A DNA stretch of 64,000 nt, taken from the NCBI GenBank assembly GCA_018136815.1, contig CM030939.1, positions 2,907,419 through 2,971,418 on the forward strand. Direction: 5' to 3'. Below the pieces are notes generated by a model that did not search any database, was not told where the DNA came from, and saw only the letters and a list, made by a program, of their open reading frames with translations. The stretch is from Isochrysis galbana. Lineage: Eukaryota; Haptophyta; Isochrysidales; Isochrysidaceae. The translations under genes and the position numbers were made by a program. This document shows, piece after piece, positions 20,780 through 31,525 of the stretch. Within the stretch, counting starts at the first letter, position 1, and the number at the start of each line of letters is the position of its first letter.

Positions 20780-20948
20780 CGGGGGTGACTACGGGCATGG
20801 TGATCGACGCACGACGTACGACGCACGGAGGGCGCGGAAGTGTGGAAGGAGGCTTGTGGGAGGTGGTGGCAGGCGACTGGGGGTGGCTCAGGCGCGTGCT
20901 TGACTTGTATTGACTCGTTGACTCGGGGTATAGACTCGGGAACTCGGG
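20780..20948 (-). repeat. Fragment of the Ty3-like leader and Gag start
   Basis: This 169-bp piece matches 7796-7964 almost base for base in the same orientation, including the Gag start codon with MPVVTPE and the GGGAACTCGG edge. Both borders are abrupt: a LINE T-tail at left and the SINE-like repeat at right. Confidence 0.65.
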
Positions 20949-21375
20949 CCCCTGAGCTGGCCTCCAGGAGCCTCCAGGGGCCGCCAGAGGGCAGCTGGAG
21001 GCCTGCCGCAGGCGCGCCATCGCGCGTGCCGCAGGAGAGGGGAGAGAGAGCGCGGAAAAGGGGGTGGGCGCGAGCGAGAGCTCCGCCCACCGGAAATTCG
21101 GTAAGTCCCGCTCTTGTTTACAGGATAAGTCGGGACAGAGTCGGCCGCCCACTCGGAGACACAGGAGGAAGGGGGGGAAAGATCACCGGGGGGGGGGCGC
21201 GGGCCACCGGACCATATCTAAGCCCTTCACCCCTATCCCCCTAGTAGTGCACGGGGGGAGCCGCCTTATGGCGGGGGGAGAAGGGCCGGGGGAGTGGGGG
21301 TGTAGAAAGTATGCTACGTGCTACGTGTAGCAGGTAGTGGTTCCATTCGCCGCGAGTGCGGTAAGAATATTAGAA
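20949..21375 (+). repeat. 3' two-thirds of the non-autonomous retroposon family, copy 1
   Basis: This block matches 25505-25937 in order: GAGCTGGCCTCCA, CCTGCCGCAGGCGCGCCATC, CGGTAAGTCCCGC, TAGTGCACGGGGGGAG, then the tail GTGCGGTAAGAATATTAGAAGG. It is truncated at the 5' end, unlike the 25188 copy. Confidence 0.6.
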
Positions 21376-22069
21376 GGTTTTCTCTTGTTCGTCTTTTGTT
21401 TCTGGCGCGCTCGCTCGGAAGCACCCTCTCCGTGTCTGTCCCCCGTGTGCTCCACCTCGTTCCGCTTGCTGCCATGTCCTCCGACCCCGCCCTCACACCA
21501 TGTAACAAGACTTGTGAAACCGCCTCGTCACCGCCATCGCGCTCTCCCTCTCCCTCCGCGCACCACATTGCCCAAACCTCACCACAGCCACAAGCAGCTC
21601 ACACAACCTCAAGCACCTCACACAACCTCAAGCACATTCACTCCACAGCCACCTCACCAGTCACAAGTTGCGTAGCGAGAACATTAACATTTAACAAAAG
21701 CGTTGTATATCTATCTCTTTGAGAGCATTTTAGATGCGGTGGCGGCTCCGCTCGCTCCGCGTGGGGGGGAAGGGGCTGCTCTTCGATAGCCGACGGGCGG
21801 CACGGCGACGCAACCACGCAGTGTACTATCTGTCCCCTCTCTCAATCTCCATCATCATACTGCAATAATCCACTAGGCTCGGACTAGCAGAATCTGTGAA
21901 GAAAGATGCCAAGTTGCATGATTAATGCTCGACAAATTCACGCTTTGCGCAGCGTGAGGCTGTAGCCAAGAGCCGTGGCAGAGGTCGTGCAGGTCCAGGA
22001 ACAGCTCTAGGCAGACTGCATTTTGTGGAGAACCTATTATTGAATTCAATTCGTACTTGAGTTGGAGTA
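21376..22069. other. Intergenic stretch with a Ser/Pro-rich open frame
   Basis: An ATG at 21474 opens MSSDPALTPCNKTCETASS, 82 residues, with CACACAACCTCAAGCAC repeated twice. It follows a retroposon tail, so it may be a 5' piece of another element. The 21723-22069 remainder holds nothing I could assign. Confidence 0.3.
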
Positions 22070-24388
22070 TTAGCAAAGTTTGCAGCTGGCCCGGCATGAA
22101 TTTGACATGTACTCCTTGTTTTTTTCGCACTCTCCCGTCTGCGCCCAGTATGCGCAGTTTTCACTTTCGTCGAGACATGCTGACGATGCGCGAGACCGTG
22201 AGACAGCTCCCTTGCGTTGGGGCACACTAGAGAAGTAACCACTCCGTTGAGGGTGGTTCCAGATCCATTGGTTCGCGCCCCACTTTTCGGCACCCTCGCC
22301 TCGCGGTTTGCAACCACCATGTAGCGACCTGGGCAAGTTTACGGCGCAGAGGATGTGAGCCATTTGTCTGGGTGCCGATGCCCCGTTGGCTATGAGAGCA
22401 ATGCGGATATCGTGGGCCGCGTGTCAGCCAACTACCCCCGGTAGCCCTGGCGGCCCAGCCCCACCCTGAGGCACACCCAAAGGTCAGCTCCATCCTCACC
22501 TCTCGTCGAGTCTGCCGTCAGGCACCATCGAGTAGAATAGCACAGCGTTACCGCGCACAGGCTTAACGGCGAGGCCTCGGTAGCAATCCTCATGGTCACC
22601 ATTCCAAGGTTTATACTCTTTGCCTTCCGAATTGAGAGCGCGCGGAAAGAAGGTCTCGCCACCTTCCTCAACATCTTGGAGGTACCAAAAGACAGTCGCC
22701 AGCCTGAAGATGGGGAGGGAACACCGCCAGCGAGACACGGATGCTGGTCAGGGCTCGTACTCGACTCGGCTTGCTCCACGAGGTCAGGGCTCGTACTCGA
22801 CTCGGCTTGCTCCACGAGGTGAGAGATATAGTTGAGGAAAGGGGAATCTCACCGGTTGCGGGCACCGTAGTCGACCATCCTGAGCATAGATGGCTGTTTG
22901 TGGTAGTCGTTGGGATTGAAGAAATCGCGATGAGCCCCATACTTCTGGCCGATGGCATAGCGCACCACTTGAATGTTCTCGCCGTTTTCGTACGGCAGTC
23001 GTGTCAAGTTGTGAGCGCGCTCTTCCAACGCCCGGATGCGTGGCGAGCCGCCGCGCTCCATGAATGTCTGCGTCGAGGTGCGCACATCTTTTTCGTCCGG
23101 ATTGGTGTTGTCCATCACCGCCAGACCAGACGGCACCATGCGGGAAGAGGCATAGCTCTTGATGAAATCGCACTCCGCGTCCGAGAGGAAGCCGGAGAGT
23201 ACGAACACTGTCGGGCGCAGAGACACCGTCGTCATCTCTACCCACTGCACACAACGGAAGAAGGCAATTAACAAGATACTAAACCATTCGGCAAAGATGC
23301 CCGCTCGTTAGAAGATGGGCAGATGCGGTCCCCGCCTCTCCTGACCCCTGACCCACTTTGATCCAGCCCCCTCCACACTCCGTCTATGACCGAGCGGTGC
23401 GCATCAGTTCTCGAGTGAGCTGGTCATACCTTCTCCTCTGCATGCTCCTCTGCACCATCTCCAATTATGCGCGGTATTGGCACAGATGTGACATGACCCA
23501 GTCGGACACCAGGCCAAAGGAACTGGCCGCCTGTGTAGAGCCATACCGAAGCTCCAGCACCGAGGTAGTGCAAGTCGGCGGCTGCAGTGACCGGACCACC
23601 CGAAGTAGTGAATAGACGCCATGGGTTGGGCTCAAAGTCGTACCTGCAGCCGCAAGAGATGGCACGTCAAGGTTGAGAGAAATAAGGGTATCTGGAGGCT
23701 TCAGCACGCGAAATTGCAGCATTGCCTTCACGAGCACGCCGCAGTGCATTGAATTCTGCCAACAAGCTGCCTGGCAGGGCACGTCAGCGCACTCGGAGCC
23801 GGAGATCATCTTATCGACAGGGCGAAACTCGCCGGCCGCAAGTTCGGCCTGCAGTCCTGTGATGAGGGCGTCTACAAGCTGGTCCTCTTGCGCAGAGACT
23901 GCAGTGAGCACACGGGTAGACTGCGGCCCGTCCGGCAGGGATGGAGCCCCATCCGCGTCTCCGAAGCGTGCTGAGCGCGCGTGAAGCAGCACACGTACGC
24001 GGCCGTTGACCACTTGCTCGATGCAGAGCGCATGGAAGCCGGGCCACTCGACAGGCACAGTCATCAGCTCATGCTGCATATTAAGGCAGTGCGTGAGGTC
24101 ACGTGAGAGACCCGTCCACTCATGTCCAGTGTAGTCCCGTCCGTCCACCAGCCGGCGCGATGGCGCCTGAGTCCCTGAAGCCGCTGCAGAATCGCCAGAA
24201 TCTCGACTCCCGCGGCGTTCTGGGCGCGTGGGAGCGCCTGCTGGAGCGCGGGAGGCGAGGTATGACTGACCAGCGAGGAGGAGAGCGGCGCCGATAGCAG
24301 TGAACATTGCCAGAGTGCCGAGGGACGAGCCGCCCTTCCGCGCCGAGGAGGAGGAGGAGGAGGGAGTAGACTTCTTGCCGCTACCCAT
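22070..24388 (-). CDS. Prolyl 4-hydroxylase-type 2-oxoglutarate/Fe(II) dioxygenase with N-terminal membrane anchor and C-terminal ShK domain
   Basis: Five exons join in frame: 24388-23644, 23581-23430, 23244-22853, 22703-22500 and 22328-22070 (583 aa), all with GT-AG introns of 62-185 bp. Residues 21-45 are a membrane anchor (LGTLAMFTAIGAALLLAGQS), giving a type II protein. The N-terminal domain of about 250 residues is unrecognised. The catalytic domain has FVLSGFLSDAECDFI, the iron ligands in YGAHRDFF, ATVFWYLQDVEEGGETFFP, the distal histidine in SLHGGC and the 2-oxoglutarate lysine in EKWGANQWIWN: all ligands are intact. The last 36 residues are a six-cysteine ShK-type domain (CLDESENCAYW to CRASCKLC). 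It would hydroxylate prolines of secretory or wall proteins in the ER/Golgi. A tandem 36-bp duplication lies in intron 3. Confidence 0.85.
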
Positions 24389-24390
24389 CG

Positions 24391-24447
<57 letters not shown>
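24391..24447. repeat. (TG)n microsatellite in the prolyl hydroxylase 5' flank
   Basis: About 28 TG units begin two bases before the start codon, so on the coding strand an (AC)n tract abuts the ATG. A GA-rich block follows to 24540. Confidence 0.85.
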
Positions 24448-24448
<1 letters not shown>

Positions 24449-24599
24449 GGGGGGGAGGAGAGGGGGAAGGGGGGGAAAGGGGGAGGGAAGAGTGATGAGA
24501 GAGTGATGAGAGAGGGAGAGAAGAACTCCTAGTGAGACGCGAGCTGGATGAGACCGAAAGAGTGGGAAGAACACATTTAGAACGAGGCTCTTGTACTTG

Positions 24600-25172
24600 G
24601 GAGAGACTCTAAGGTTCAGGAAGGGGGAGCGGGCGCTCAGAGAGAGGTGAAGGAACTATGAAAAAGAAGGAAAGGCAGTAGAAAGCGGGAGGAGAGAGCG
24701 AGCGAGGGAGAGGGGGGGCGGGGGGGGGGGGGGGGGAGGGGGGGAGGTTGGGAGGGGAAAGGAAGCCGCGCGACGGCGAGCGGCGGCGCAATCAGCGCGT
24801 TATAAGTGTAGAATAGCACGAACTGCGACGCCGCTAGAGCCAGTGATCGGAGTTCACTGTCTACTCCTACTACGTGGGCGGCCAATTCCTCGCGCCGGCG
24901 CAATCCCTTCGCCGTGTGTCCTTCGCCCTCTGGGGGGGCTGTGGAAGCTGGGAAATGGCTCGAGGAGAGGCTCGAGGCTCGAGGCCTACTGGGAGACAGC
25001 CTCCCAGCTGCGTAGATCCGCACTCTCCGCTCTCCGCGCGACGGCCCGCCTGGTGGAGCTGGAGCGTCTGGCGACGACGACGTCGATGATGTCGCCAGCG
25101 TCCTTCGCACCCCTGGCGGGGCGGGCGCGGCGCCCGCGCAGCGCGAGCGGCGCTATGCGGGGCCGTCCATAT
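24600..25172. other. Intergenic region with poly-G tract and an uncertain minus-strand open frame
   Basis: 24700-24745 is an almost pure G run. On the minus strand 25110-24637 is open (RRREELAAHVVGVDSELRSL inside) but low-complexity at both ends. No start or splice signals were convincing. The target duplication of the next element begins at 25173. Confidence 0.3.
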
Positions 25173-25963
25173 CTTCGCAAACGCCAGCAACTAAGTTTAT
25201 ACTTGGTTGCCCCATGGGGGGGCACGAGCCCCCCCCTCTCTCCACTCCTCCCCTGCCATGGGGGAGGAACCACCCATCCTCCTGGCACGCCAGATGGCTT
25301 GCCAGGAGGCCACTGCCCTACTGACCCACTCCCTTCCCCACAGGCTCGCCCCATTCGCCCATCCTGGCCCCTCGTGGCCAGCCCATTGCTCCAACCCCCC
25401 CTCCCCCCTGGTCGACAGGCAGACAGGTGCAGATTGGGGGCCCCAGAGGCTCAGGAGCGCCAGCGAGGGAGAGGCAGGGGAGACCAGGGCCCAGTCCCAG
25501 CCTCCTCTGCCCCCAGAGCTGGCCTCCATGAGCCTCCAGGGGTCGCCAGCAGGCAGCTGCAGGCCTGCCGCAGGCGCGCCATCGCGCGTGCCGCAGGAGA
25601 GGGGAGAGAGAGCGCGGAGAAGGGGGTGGGCGGAGCGAGAGCTCCGCTCACCAAAAAATAGGTAAGTCCCGCACCTGTTTACAGGATAAGTCGGGGCTGA
25701 GACCGCCGCCCACTCGGAGACACAGGAGGAAGGGGAGGAATGATCACCGGGGGGGGGCGCGGGCCACCGGCACCGGACCATATCTAAGCCCTTCACCCCT
25801 ATCCCCCTAGTAGTGCACGGGGGGAGTCGCCGTATGGCGGGGGGAGAAGGGCCGGGGAAGTGGGGGTGTAGAAAGTTTCCTACGTGAGTAGAAAGTAGAG
25901 GGTCCACGGCCGCGTGTGCGGTGAGACTATTAAAGGTTTATTTTATTTCTTCGCAAACGCCAG
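25173..25963 (+). mobile_element. Complete non-autonomous retroposon (761 bp) with 15-bp target-site duplication
   Basis: CTTCGCAAACGCCAG occurs at 25173-25187 and again at 25949-25963, flanking 25188-25948. The element starts with the palindrome CAACTAAGTTTATACTTGG, followed by CCCATGGGGGGGCACGAG. It ends with TAGTGCACGGGGGGAG, a block shared with the LINE 3' UTRs, and the tail GTGAGACTATTAAAGGTTTA. No long open frame was seen. The perfect duplication and tail show insertion by target-primed reverse transcription, probably using the LINE machinery also present in the window. Confidence 0.8.
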
Positions 25964-26733
25964 ACTTTCGAGAATTTTTTTGTAAAATTTGGGGTTGGGC
26001 TCAAAATAAAAAAATTGATCGAAATTTGGGGAGCACGGGGGCACGAGCGCCCCCCCCCCCCCCCCCTACGCCCCCACGCCCGACGCCCTTGCCCCCCGCC
26101 CCGCCCCCATCCCCATGCTGCATGTGCGCAAGCGCCGCCGAACCATTGTGGACGAGGTGGAAGAGGAGGTGATGGATGAGCCCGCGCCCGCGCCCGCGCC
26201 CGGCCGCCCGCGCCCGCGCTCCCATCCCAAACAGTTGTGGACATTCTAGACGACAGTGACGAGGAGGAGGAGGAGGAGGAGGAGGAGGAGCAGGATGAGG
26301 GCGTGTTTGCATTTTTGCGTGTAATGTAGTAATTAATGTACTCGTACTCCGATTCACAGCAACGTACTCTCTCAGACCACCTGCAAGCATGCAAGCATCG
26401 CTGATGCTGATGAGTCGCTACAATGGTCGCTCTGTGTTTTGATATGTGACGTGCGTTGTGGTTGTGGGTCCGTCGGGGGCTCGTGGGAAGCTGCGAGGTG
26501 CGGGGTCGGGAAAGCGACATCGGGGTGTCGGGGTTCGGGTTCGGGGATGGCGGCGGTGATGGGTGATGGAGAGGGTGGGGTATGGCGATGTGGGGGTGTT
26601 GGATGTTGGGTGAGTTGATTCAGATTCAGAGGCTACACGCACGCATCACAAAAAATATCAAAATTTTGCCCAAAATTTGGGTGCCTTGGCAGCAAATTTT
26701 GGGATGAGCTGCGCGTGCAGCGGCCGTGAGTGC

Positions 26734-26790
<57 letters not shown>

Positions 26791-26881
26791 CGTGCGTGCG
26801 TATGAGGGTTGTAATGATGTCTGAAGCTCTACCATCTCTTTTTTTTTGTTGGAGGAGGGGGCGGACGAGGCGCGCGCCCCT
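25964..26881. other. Intergenic region with a small acidic open frame and a (TG)n array
   Basis: ATG 26114 opens MLHVRKRRRTIVDEVEEEV with a (CCCGCG)n-coded Pro/Ala run and stops near 26248. One frame over, VVDILDDSDEEEEEEE to FAFLRVM continues, so a slip in the repeat may have broken a small acidic protein or exon. 26734-26786 is a TG array. No family was recognised. Confidence 0.3.
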
Positions 26882-27964
26882 TCACCCCCGCGAGCTCTGC
26901 GCCCTGATCAGCTCGAGGATCGCACGCCCTGTGTCGGCGTCGAGCCAGTCGACGGCTCGCCGACCCGTGCCGTCGAGGAGCTCTTTGTTGACGACCGACT
27001 CCGCGCGGAAGAGGAGCGCCGCCGCCTCCACCCGGCGGTGCCGCACGGCCATGTGGAGGGCCGTGGAGCGCGAGCCCGGCTGCTGGTGGTTGGGCAGGCA
27101 ATCCGGCCGGCGGAGCAGAAGCCCCACCGCCTCGGCGAAGCCGCACGCGCTCGCCGTCATCAGCGGCGAGAGCCCGTTCCTCGTGAGGACATTGGCGCGT
27201 GCGCCGGCCTTGAGCAGCGCCCGTACGGTGGGCGTGTCGAAGTGCATGCACGCGACGTGGAGGCAGGAGTGCCCCATCGCATCGGTCGCGTTCACGTCGC
27301 CCCCCTCCCTCGCGACGTAGGCGATGGCGTGAGGGAGCCTGCGCAGCTCCTCCGGGTGTCCGCCTTCGAGGACGAGCCGGCAGATCGCCAGCAGGTCGGG
27401 CGCCCTGTCCATGTCGACCCTCCCGCGCGCGTCGAGGAGGAGGTGCTCCTTGGCGCTCTTGCGCGGGAAGCCTCGTTGGGAGGTACTGGGTTGGTAGCAG
27501 TAGTGATGGGGTTGGCAGTGCTGCTGCTGCGTGGTGACGTCGTGTGCGGGCGGCTGGCGGGAGGGAAGGGAGAAAGGAGATGTGGTTGTGGGGAGCGGCT
27601 CGGGTGGCGGCGGTTGTTGGGGGTGAGGCTTGTGGGCTGATTGTTGTGGAGGGTTGGAGGGGTGGGGCTGGCAGCTGTGGTGGGTTCCTTGGGTGCTGCT
27701 GCTGTTGTGCGGTGGGGTCGTGTGTGGGTGGGTCGGAGGTGGTGAGTATGTCTTGTGTGTAATGGTCAGAGAGTGACTGGAGAGGTGTGGGCGATACACC
27801 TCCGCTACCATGTGGTGGGCTGTGGAGTGGCTGTGGTGGATCTGTGTGAGGTTGTGGTTGTGAATCTGTAACATGGAATGTATGAGTTGCGGGACGAGAG
27901 GGACGGGACGAGCGGCCGGAAGCAACACGGGATGGGAGCACACGGGACGGTACGGGCGATCCAT
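26882..27964 (-). CDS. Ankyrin-repeat protein (C-terminal 180 residues secure)
   Basis: The frame ends at TGA 26884-26882. Its C-terminal part, from PRKSAKEHLLLDARGRVDMD on, contains about four ankyrin repeats: GGDVNATDAMGHSCLHVACM, TVRALLKAGARANVLTRNGL, SPLMTASACGFAEAVGLLLR, TALHMAVRHRRVEAAALLF. The first 170 codons are His/Pro/Thr/Gln-rich and probably intron or UTR; a CCCAG near 27485 or a CCGCCAG near 27560 could be the acceptor. No other domain is visible. Ankyrin repeats mediate protein binding, so no process can be named. Confidence 0.6.
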   Translation of the reverse strand: MDRPYRPVCSHPVLLPAARPVPLVPQLIHSMLQIHNHNLTQIHHSHSTAHHMVAEVYRPHLSSHSLTITHKTYSPPPTHPHTTPPHNSSSTQGTHHSCQPHPSNPPQQSAHKPHPQQPPPPEPLPTTTSPFSLPSRQPPAHDVTTQQQHCQPHHYCYQPSTSQRGFPRKSAKEHLLLDARGRVDMDRAPDLLAICRLVLEGGHPEELRRLPHAIAYVAREGGDVNATDAMGHSCLHVACMHFDTPTVRALLKAGARANVLTRNGLSPLMTASACGFAEAVGLLLRRPDCLPNHQQPGSRSTALHMAVRHRRVEAAALLFRAESVVNKELLDGTGRRAVDWLDADTGRAILELIRAQSSRG

Positions 27965-28399
27965 GGCCGGGCATGACGAACGAGAGTAGACGAGGACACA
28001 GACGGGAGCACGAACGGGGCGACCCAGCGCTGTCGCGGGAGCAGAAGAAGAAACGGGAAAAGAACACGGGGCGACGGAAGAACCACTCGGAAAACTATGG
28101 AAACAAAGGGGAAACTAATGGAACGGGAGGGGGCGAGCGCTGGAGGAACGGAAGGGAATCGGCGAGCGCGGGAGACTCTCCGACCCTCTCTGGCCAAGGG
28201 AACAAGGGAAACGCCGCGAAGACGTGGGAGAATGGAAGGGAGGGATCTCAGCTGTGCGTCGTATGCGCGGGAACTCGGGGCGGGAAGGGAGGGGAGGAGA
28301 GGGGTGTGGGGAAGACACGCTCTAAAGATAGGGCGCGCTGCGAAGAGGGGATGGAGGCAGGGCGCGGGAAAGTAGGCACGCTCTAAGGGTAGAGCGTGC
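27965..28399. other. Intergenic purine-rich stretch
   Basis: A GA-rich, CGGGA-repeating region lies upstream of the ankyrin frame; no gene was supported. Confidence 0.3.
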
Positions 28400-28680
28400 G
28401 GTGTGGTGCGTGGTGCGGCTCCCTTTATCCACGACACAGGGCTCACCCAGCGACACAGAAGGAAGGTGTGAACACTCGCTGGGGACAGGTGCACCCCATC
28501 CAACCCAGCCCCCCCCAGCAACCTGAGCCCCTACGTAGAGCACAAGGGGAGGTGCCGCAAGGTGGGTAGTGAGGGAGTGGGAAGGGAAAGGGCGTGGCTA
28601 CAGCAGCGAGAATGAGAATGAGCGAATGAGCGAATGTCAATGCCGTGCGCGAGGCGAGAATATTAAAGGTTTTTTAATTA
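28400..28680 (+). repeat. LINE/retroposon 3' end fragment
   Basis: GGGGACAGGTGCACCCC (28479), CCCCTACGTAGAGCAC, GCCGCAAGG and the tail GCGAGGCGAGAATATTAAAGG followed by T match 33550-33728, the 3' UTR of LINE copy B. The motif CGACACAGAAGGAAGG also recalls the 25700 element. It is a truncated insertion. Confidence 0.55.
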
Positions 28681-29421
28681 TAGTGTTGCATTAGCTTGCT
28701 ACTTGCTATTTCTTTTTTTCGTGCAACAGCATTTGCCAAATTTGGGCTGTAGCTATGTGGCCTAGCTATTTCTGCTACTAGGCGCTCGCGCCAGACGCCA
28801 GGCCAGGCGACGGATGAGCCTAGCTACCATCACTCCAGCAGCGCTAGCTGCCGCTACTGCACGGTGCAGATGTCAGCATCGGTATTGCATACTCACAACG
28901 GCGGGCTTTACTTCTCTCAGTTGTCAACCCAGTCACATTGTTGCGTTGGGTGGCCTCACCACTTAGCACACTCTGCCTCCAACTCGATGATTCTTTGCCG
29001 AGGTGTGTGCACCGTCTCAAAATATGCTCACGCGATCGATGAGCCACTATGCCACGATGCCTTGTGTTCCTCCTCTTATCGTTACACCTCCTCCTTCCAC
29101 ATCCGTGTGCTTCATGATGTCGGCCGGCTCCCTTCCTCCGCGCACATTGAAGCTCCTCTTTGAAGCATGCCCAAATCGTCAAGCGGTCCATCTCAAAACT
29201 AGTCTTGCACCGACCTACCTTCCATGTTTTGAGATATGCAAAGACAAATGCAGACAAAAGCATAAGGGGTGATACTGCCGGAAGTTTGCGTTGTGCACGC
29301 GAGCGTACAGCAATCGTCGAAAGACGTATCGCAACGTGGCATGTATCGAGATGCGTCGAGCTGCCCAGACGACTCGCTACACAGCTTGAGCGATTCCAGC
29401 GCTCAGCACGTGCATAATCGT
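28681..29421. other. Intergenic, no gene seen
   Basis: Only short broken frames occur on both strands; I saw nothing repeated elsewhere in the window. Confidence 0.3.
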
Positions 29422-30648
29422 TCATTCTACCGCTACCCACACCTTCTTTGTCGGCTCAACGATATCCCAATACCCCTTCCATCCTGTGGGCAACACGACT
29501 GTATCGCCCTTGGTGCAGCGAGACGTAGTGCCATCCGCATTCGTCAAGAAGAAGACACCGTCGACCACGAAGAGGCACTCCATTGTAAGACGTTCGGCAA
29601 CATCAAAGCTTCCAGGGGAGCAGGATAGGAAGCCGACGCGCGTAGGACCGACGTCGTAGATCGTGCGCGCCACATTTGCGGCGGCATTAGCGGGAACATT
29701 GTACAATGCACCTTCAATCACTGTGGGCATCGAACTAGGCACACGAGTCACGACGGCGCGCACGATACCGTTCGCAGCGCCCGGAACATCAGGATGGTCA
29801 TGAACGAGCCACACCTTGTGGATCTTCTCGATGATGTCCCAACGTCCACACCAGTGCTTTGGTAGAACTACTACATCGCCAGCCCCGAAGGAGTGGCGCA
29901 AGCCGTCTGCGTCCCTCACGGAGCCCTTGCCGCTCAAGACAAGGAATATCTCGGTAGTCGGGCGCAGTTTTGGCGAGTCCCACCCTCCTTCAGTGCAGGC
30001 CCACGACCCAACCGTGGCTCCGTTCCACCTTGTAGGTCGGCCATCGCTGTCCTTGGCGAGAGGACGGGTGAAGTCATGCGGCTCGCCAACATCGACAAGG
30101 CCTCCCTGAGACCGGCGTGAGCCCTTGGCTGTGAGCTCCTCGAGCGCGAAGAAGGAGAGAGGCTTGTGCACCAACTTTGGGCTCGATAAGCCCGCCAATG
30201 ACGACTGCGGGCGTGACTGAGCCGATAGAGGCGGGCTCCAATCAGGCTTGTTCCTTGCCAGCCATGCTCGCTTCGCCTCCTCCTCCCTTGCAGCAGCCGA
30301 TGTGGCGTCGTAGACCTGCGGCGCTGGCGGCACTGGCGCCGTGGCCGGCGGACTCCAAGCAGGCTGATTCCTTGCAAGCCACGACTTCTTGGCCTGCTCG
30401 AGCGTCGACGCCGGCGCGGACGCCGGTGTGGGCGTGCTGACAGGCTGACTGGCTGGCGGCGGCTCAAGCGTTGGGCTCGAAGAGCGTCGCGGCGGTCCCC
30501 ATGCTGGCGCGTTGCGCGCGAGCCACGCGGCCTTGGCGGCGGCGTCGGACATGAAGGGCGTGGCGCGACCGCCCGCACACGGTGAACGAGCGTACGGCGC
30601 CGCCTGCTGCCAGGCGAGCACGCTGCTCAGCACGAGAGAGAGTAGCAT
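29422..30648 (-). CDS. Secreted or organelle-targeted bicupin (cupin_3 type), 408 aa
   Basis: ATG 30648 gives MLLSLVLSSVLAWQQA, a signal or transit leader. The open frame extends upstream only into CT-repeat sequence. Three repeats of AWLARNxPxWxPP occupy about residues 40-150. The first cupin has TVGSWACTEGGW, EIFLVLSGKGSVRDADG, FGAGDVVVLPKHWCGRWDI; the second has VGFLSCSPGSFDVAERL, CLFVVDGVFFLTNADGTT, KGDTVVLPTGWKGYWDIVEP. These fit the cupin_3 family, which includes ureidoglycine aminohydrolase-like and unknown proteins. The metal-binding histidines of enzymatic cupins are not evident. The role may be sugar or ligand binding. Confidence 0.7.
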   Translation of the reverse strand: MLLSLVLSSVLAWQQAAPYARSPCAGGRATPFMSDAAAKAAWLARNAPAWGPPRRSSSPTLEPPPASQPVSTPTPASAPASTLEQAKKSWLARNQPAWSPPATAPVPPAPQVYDATSAAAREEEAKRAWLARNKPDWSPPLSAQSRPQSSLAGLSSPKLVHKPLSFFALEELTAKGSRRSQGGLVDVGEPHDFTRPLAKDSDGRPTRWNGATVGSWACTEGGWDSPKLRPTTEIFLVLSGKGSVRDADGLRHSFGAGDVVVLPKHWCGRWDIIEKIHKVWLVHDHPDVPGAANGIVRAVVTRVPSSMPTVIEGALYNVPANAAANVARTIYDVGPTRVGFLSCSPGSFDVAERLTMECLFVVDGVFFLTNADGTTSRCTKGDTVVLPTGWKGYWDIVEPTKKVWVAVE

Positions 30649-31080
30649 CGGCTCTGACCTCGCCCCTTGAGTAGCAGTGGAGGAAGAGGGTGAGAGGGAG
30701 ACAGAGGTAGGGGAGAAAGAGAGTGAGGGAGAGGAGAGGAGAGGAGAGGAGAGGAGAAGAAGAAGGAGAGGAGACGCGCCGACGACGACGAGAGAGAGAT
30801 GAGGTGCCCGCATGGTGGGCAGAGAGAGAAGAGAGGAGGAGAAGAAGATATCAGTTTTGAGAAAGGTGAGGAGGGAGGAGGGGGAGAGAGAGATCCGTCA
30901 ATATCCATCTTCTTTATCTGTGATTTGCAAGGGAGGGACGGAGGGGGGACGGAGATGCATATATAAGGGGGGAATGAATAGAGAAGGAGAGAGAGATGAG
31001 GGGGTGAAGAAAGAGATGAGAGAAAGAGCAGTACTTTTAACGGATGTGCGTGATGGGAGGTGTGAGGGAGAGGTGAAATC
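30649..31080. promoter_or_regulatory. Homopurine tract upstream of the bicupin gene
   Basis: Plus-strand GA runs extend about 400 bp from the start codon, with little interruption. The gene's coding strand is therefore CT-rich here. The role is inferred from position only. Confidence 0.4.
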
Positions 31081-31525
31081 TCGCCGTCGGCCGCCGTCGC
31101 GGAGACGATGCCGTTCGAATGGCCGACGCAAGCCGCCGGACAACTCCCACGCCCGACCTGGTGACGAAGTTCTCGCGGCGGGGGGAGGTTTTCGTTGGTG
31201 AGGATGTTTGTGTAAAGTAAGAGTAGAAAGCAGCAGCAGCGGGTAGACAACGAAGCTTGTATTTGTCACTTTCAAATCCCTTAATAAAATCGTAAATCTT
31301 TTAATACTCTCGCCTCGCATCGAAGCCACACCTAGGGCCTCTAGGACCTAGGGTGCTAGGGTGCTAGGGTGGTCTAACCTGGGTGGTGGGTGGTGGGGAA
31401 AAGTCAATTTCAATTTTCAATTTCAATTTTCAATCGAGAGATTAGGCCCCAACCATCAACAATCCACAATCCAATGAACAAATTATCGAGCAAATACAAA
31501 TAATAAACTATAAGCTCCAAGAGCC
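31081..31525. repeat. Intergenic, includes an inverted family tail
   Basis: 31287-31313 reads TTTTAATACTCTCGCC on the plus strand, the reverse of the retroposon tail GGCGAGAGTATTAAAA. 31408-31435 is a short TTTCAATTTCAATTTT repeat. No gene was found. Confidence 0.4.

Noticed and set aside
28844..29440. Minus-strand open frame of about 198 codons
   Set aside because: No start context, no motif and no splice signals; composition is like the surrounding intergenic DNA.
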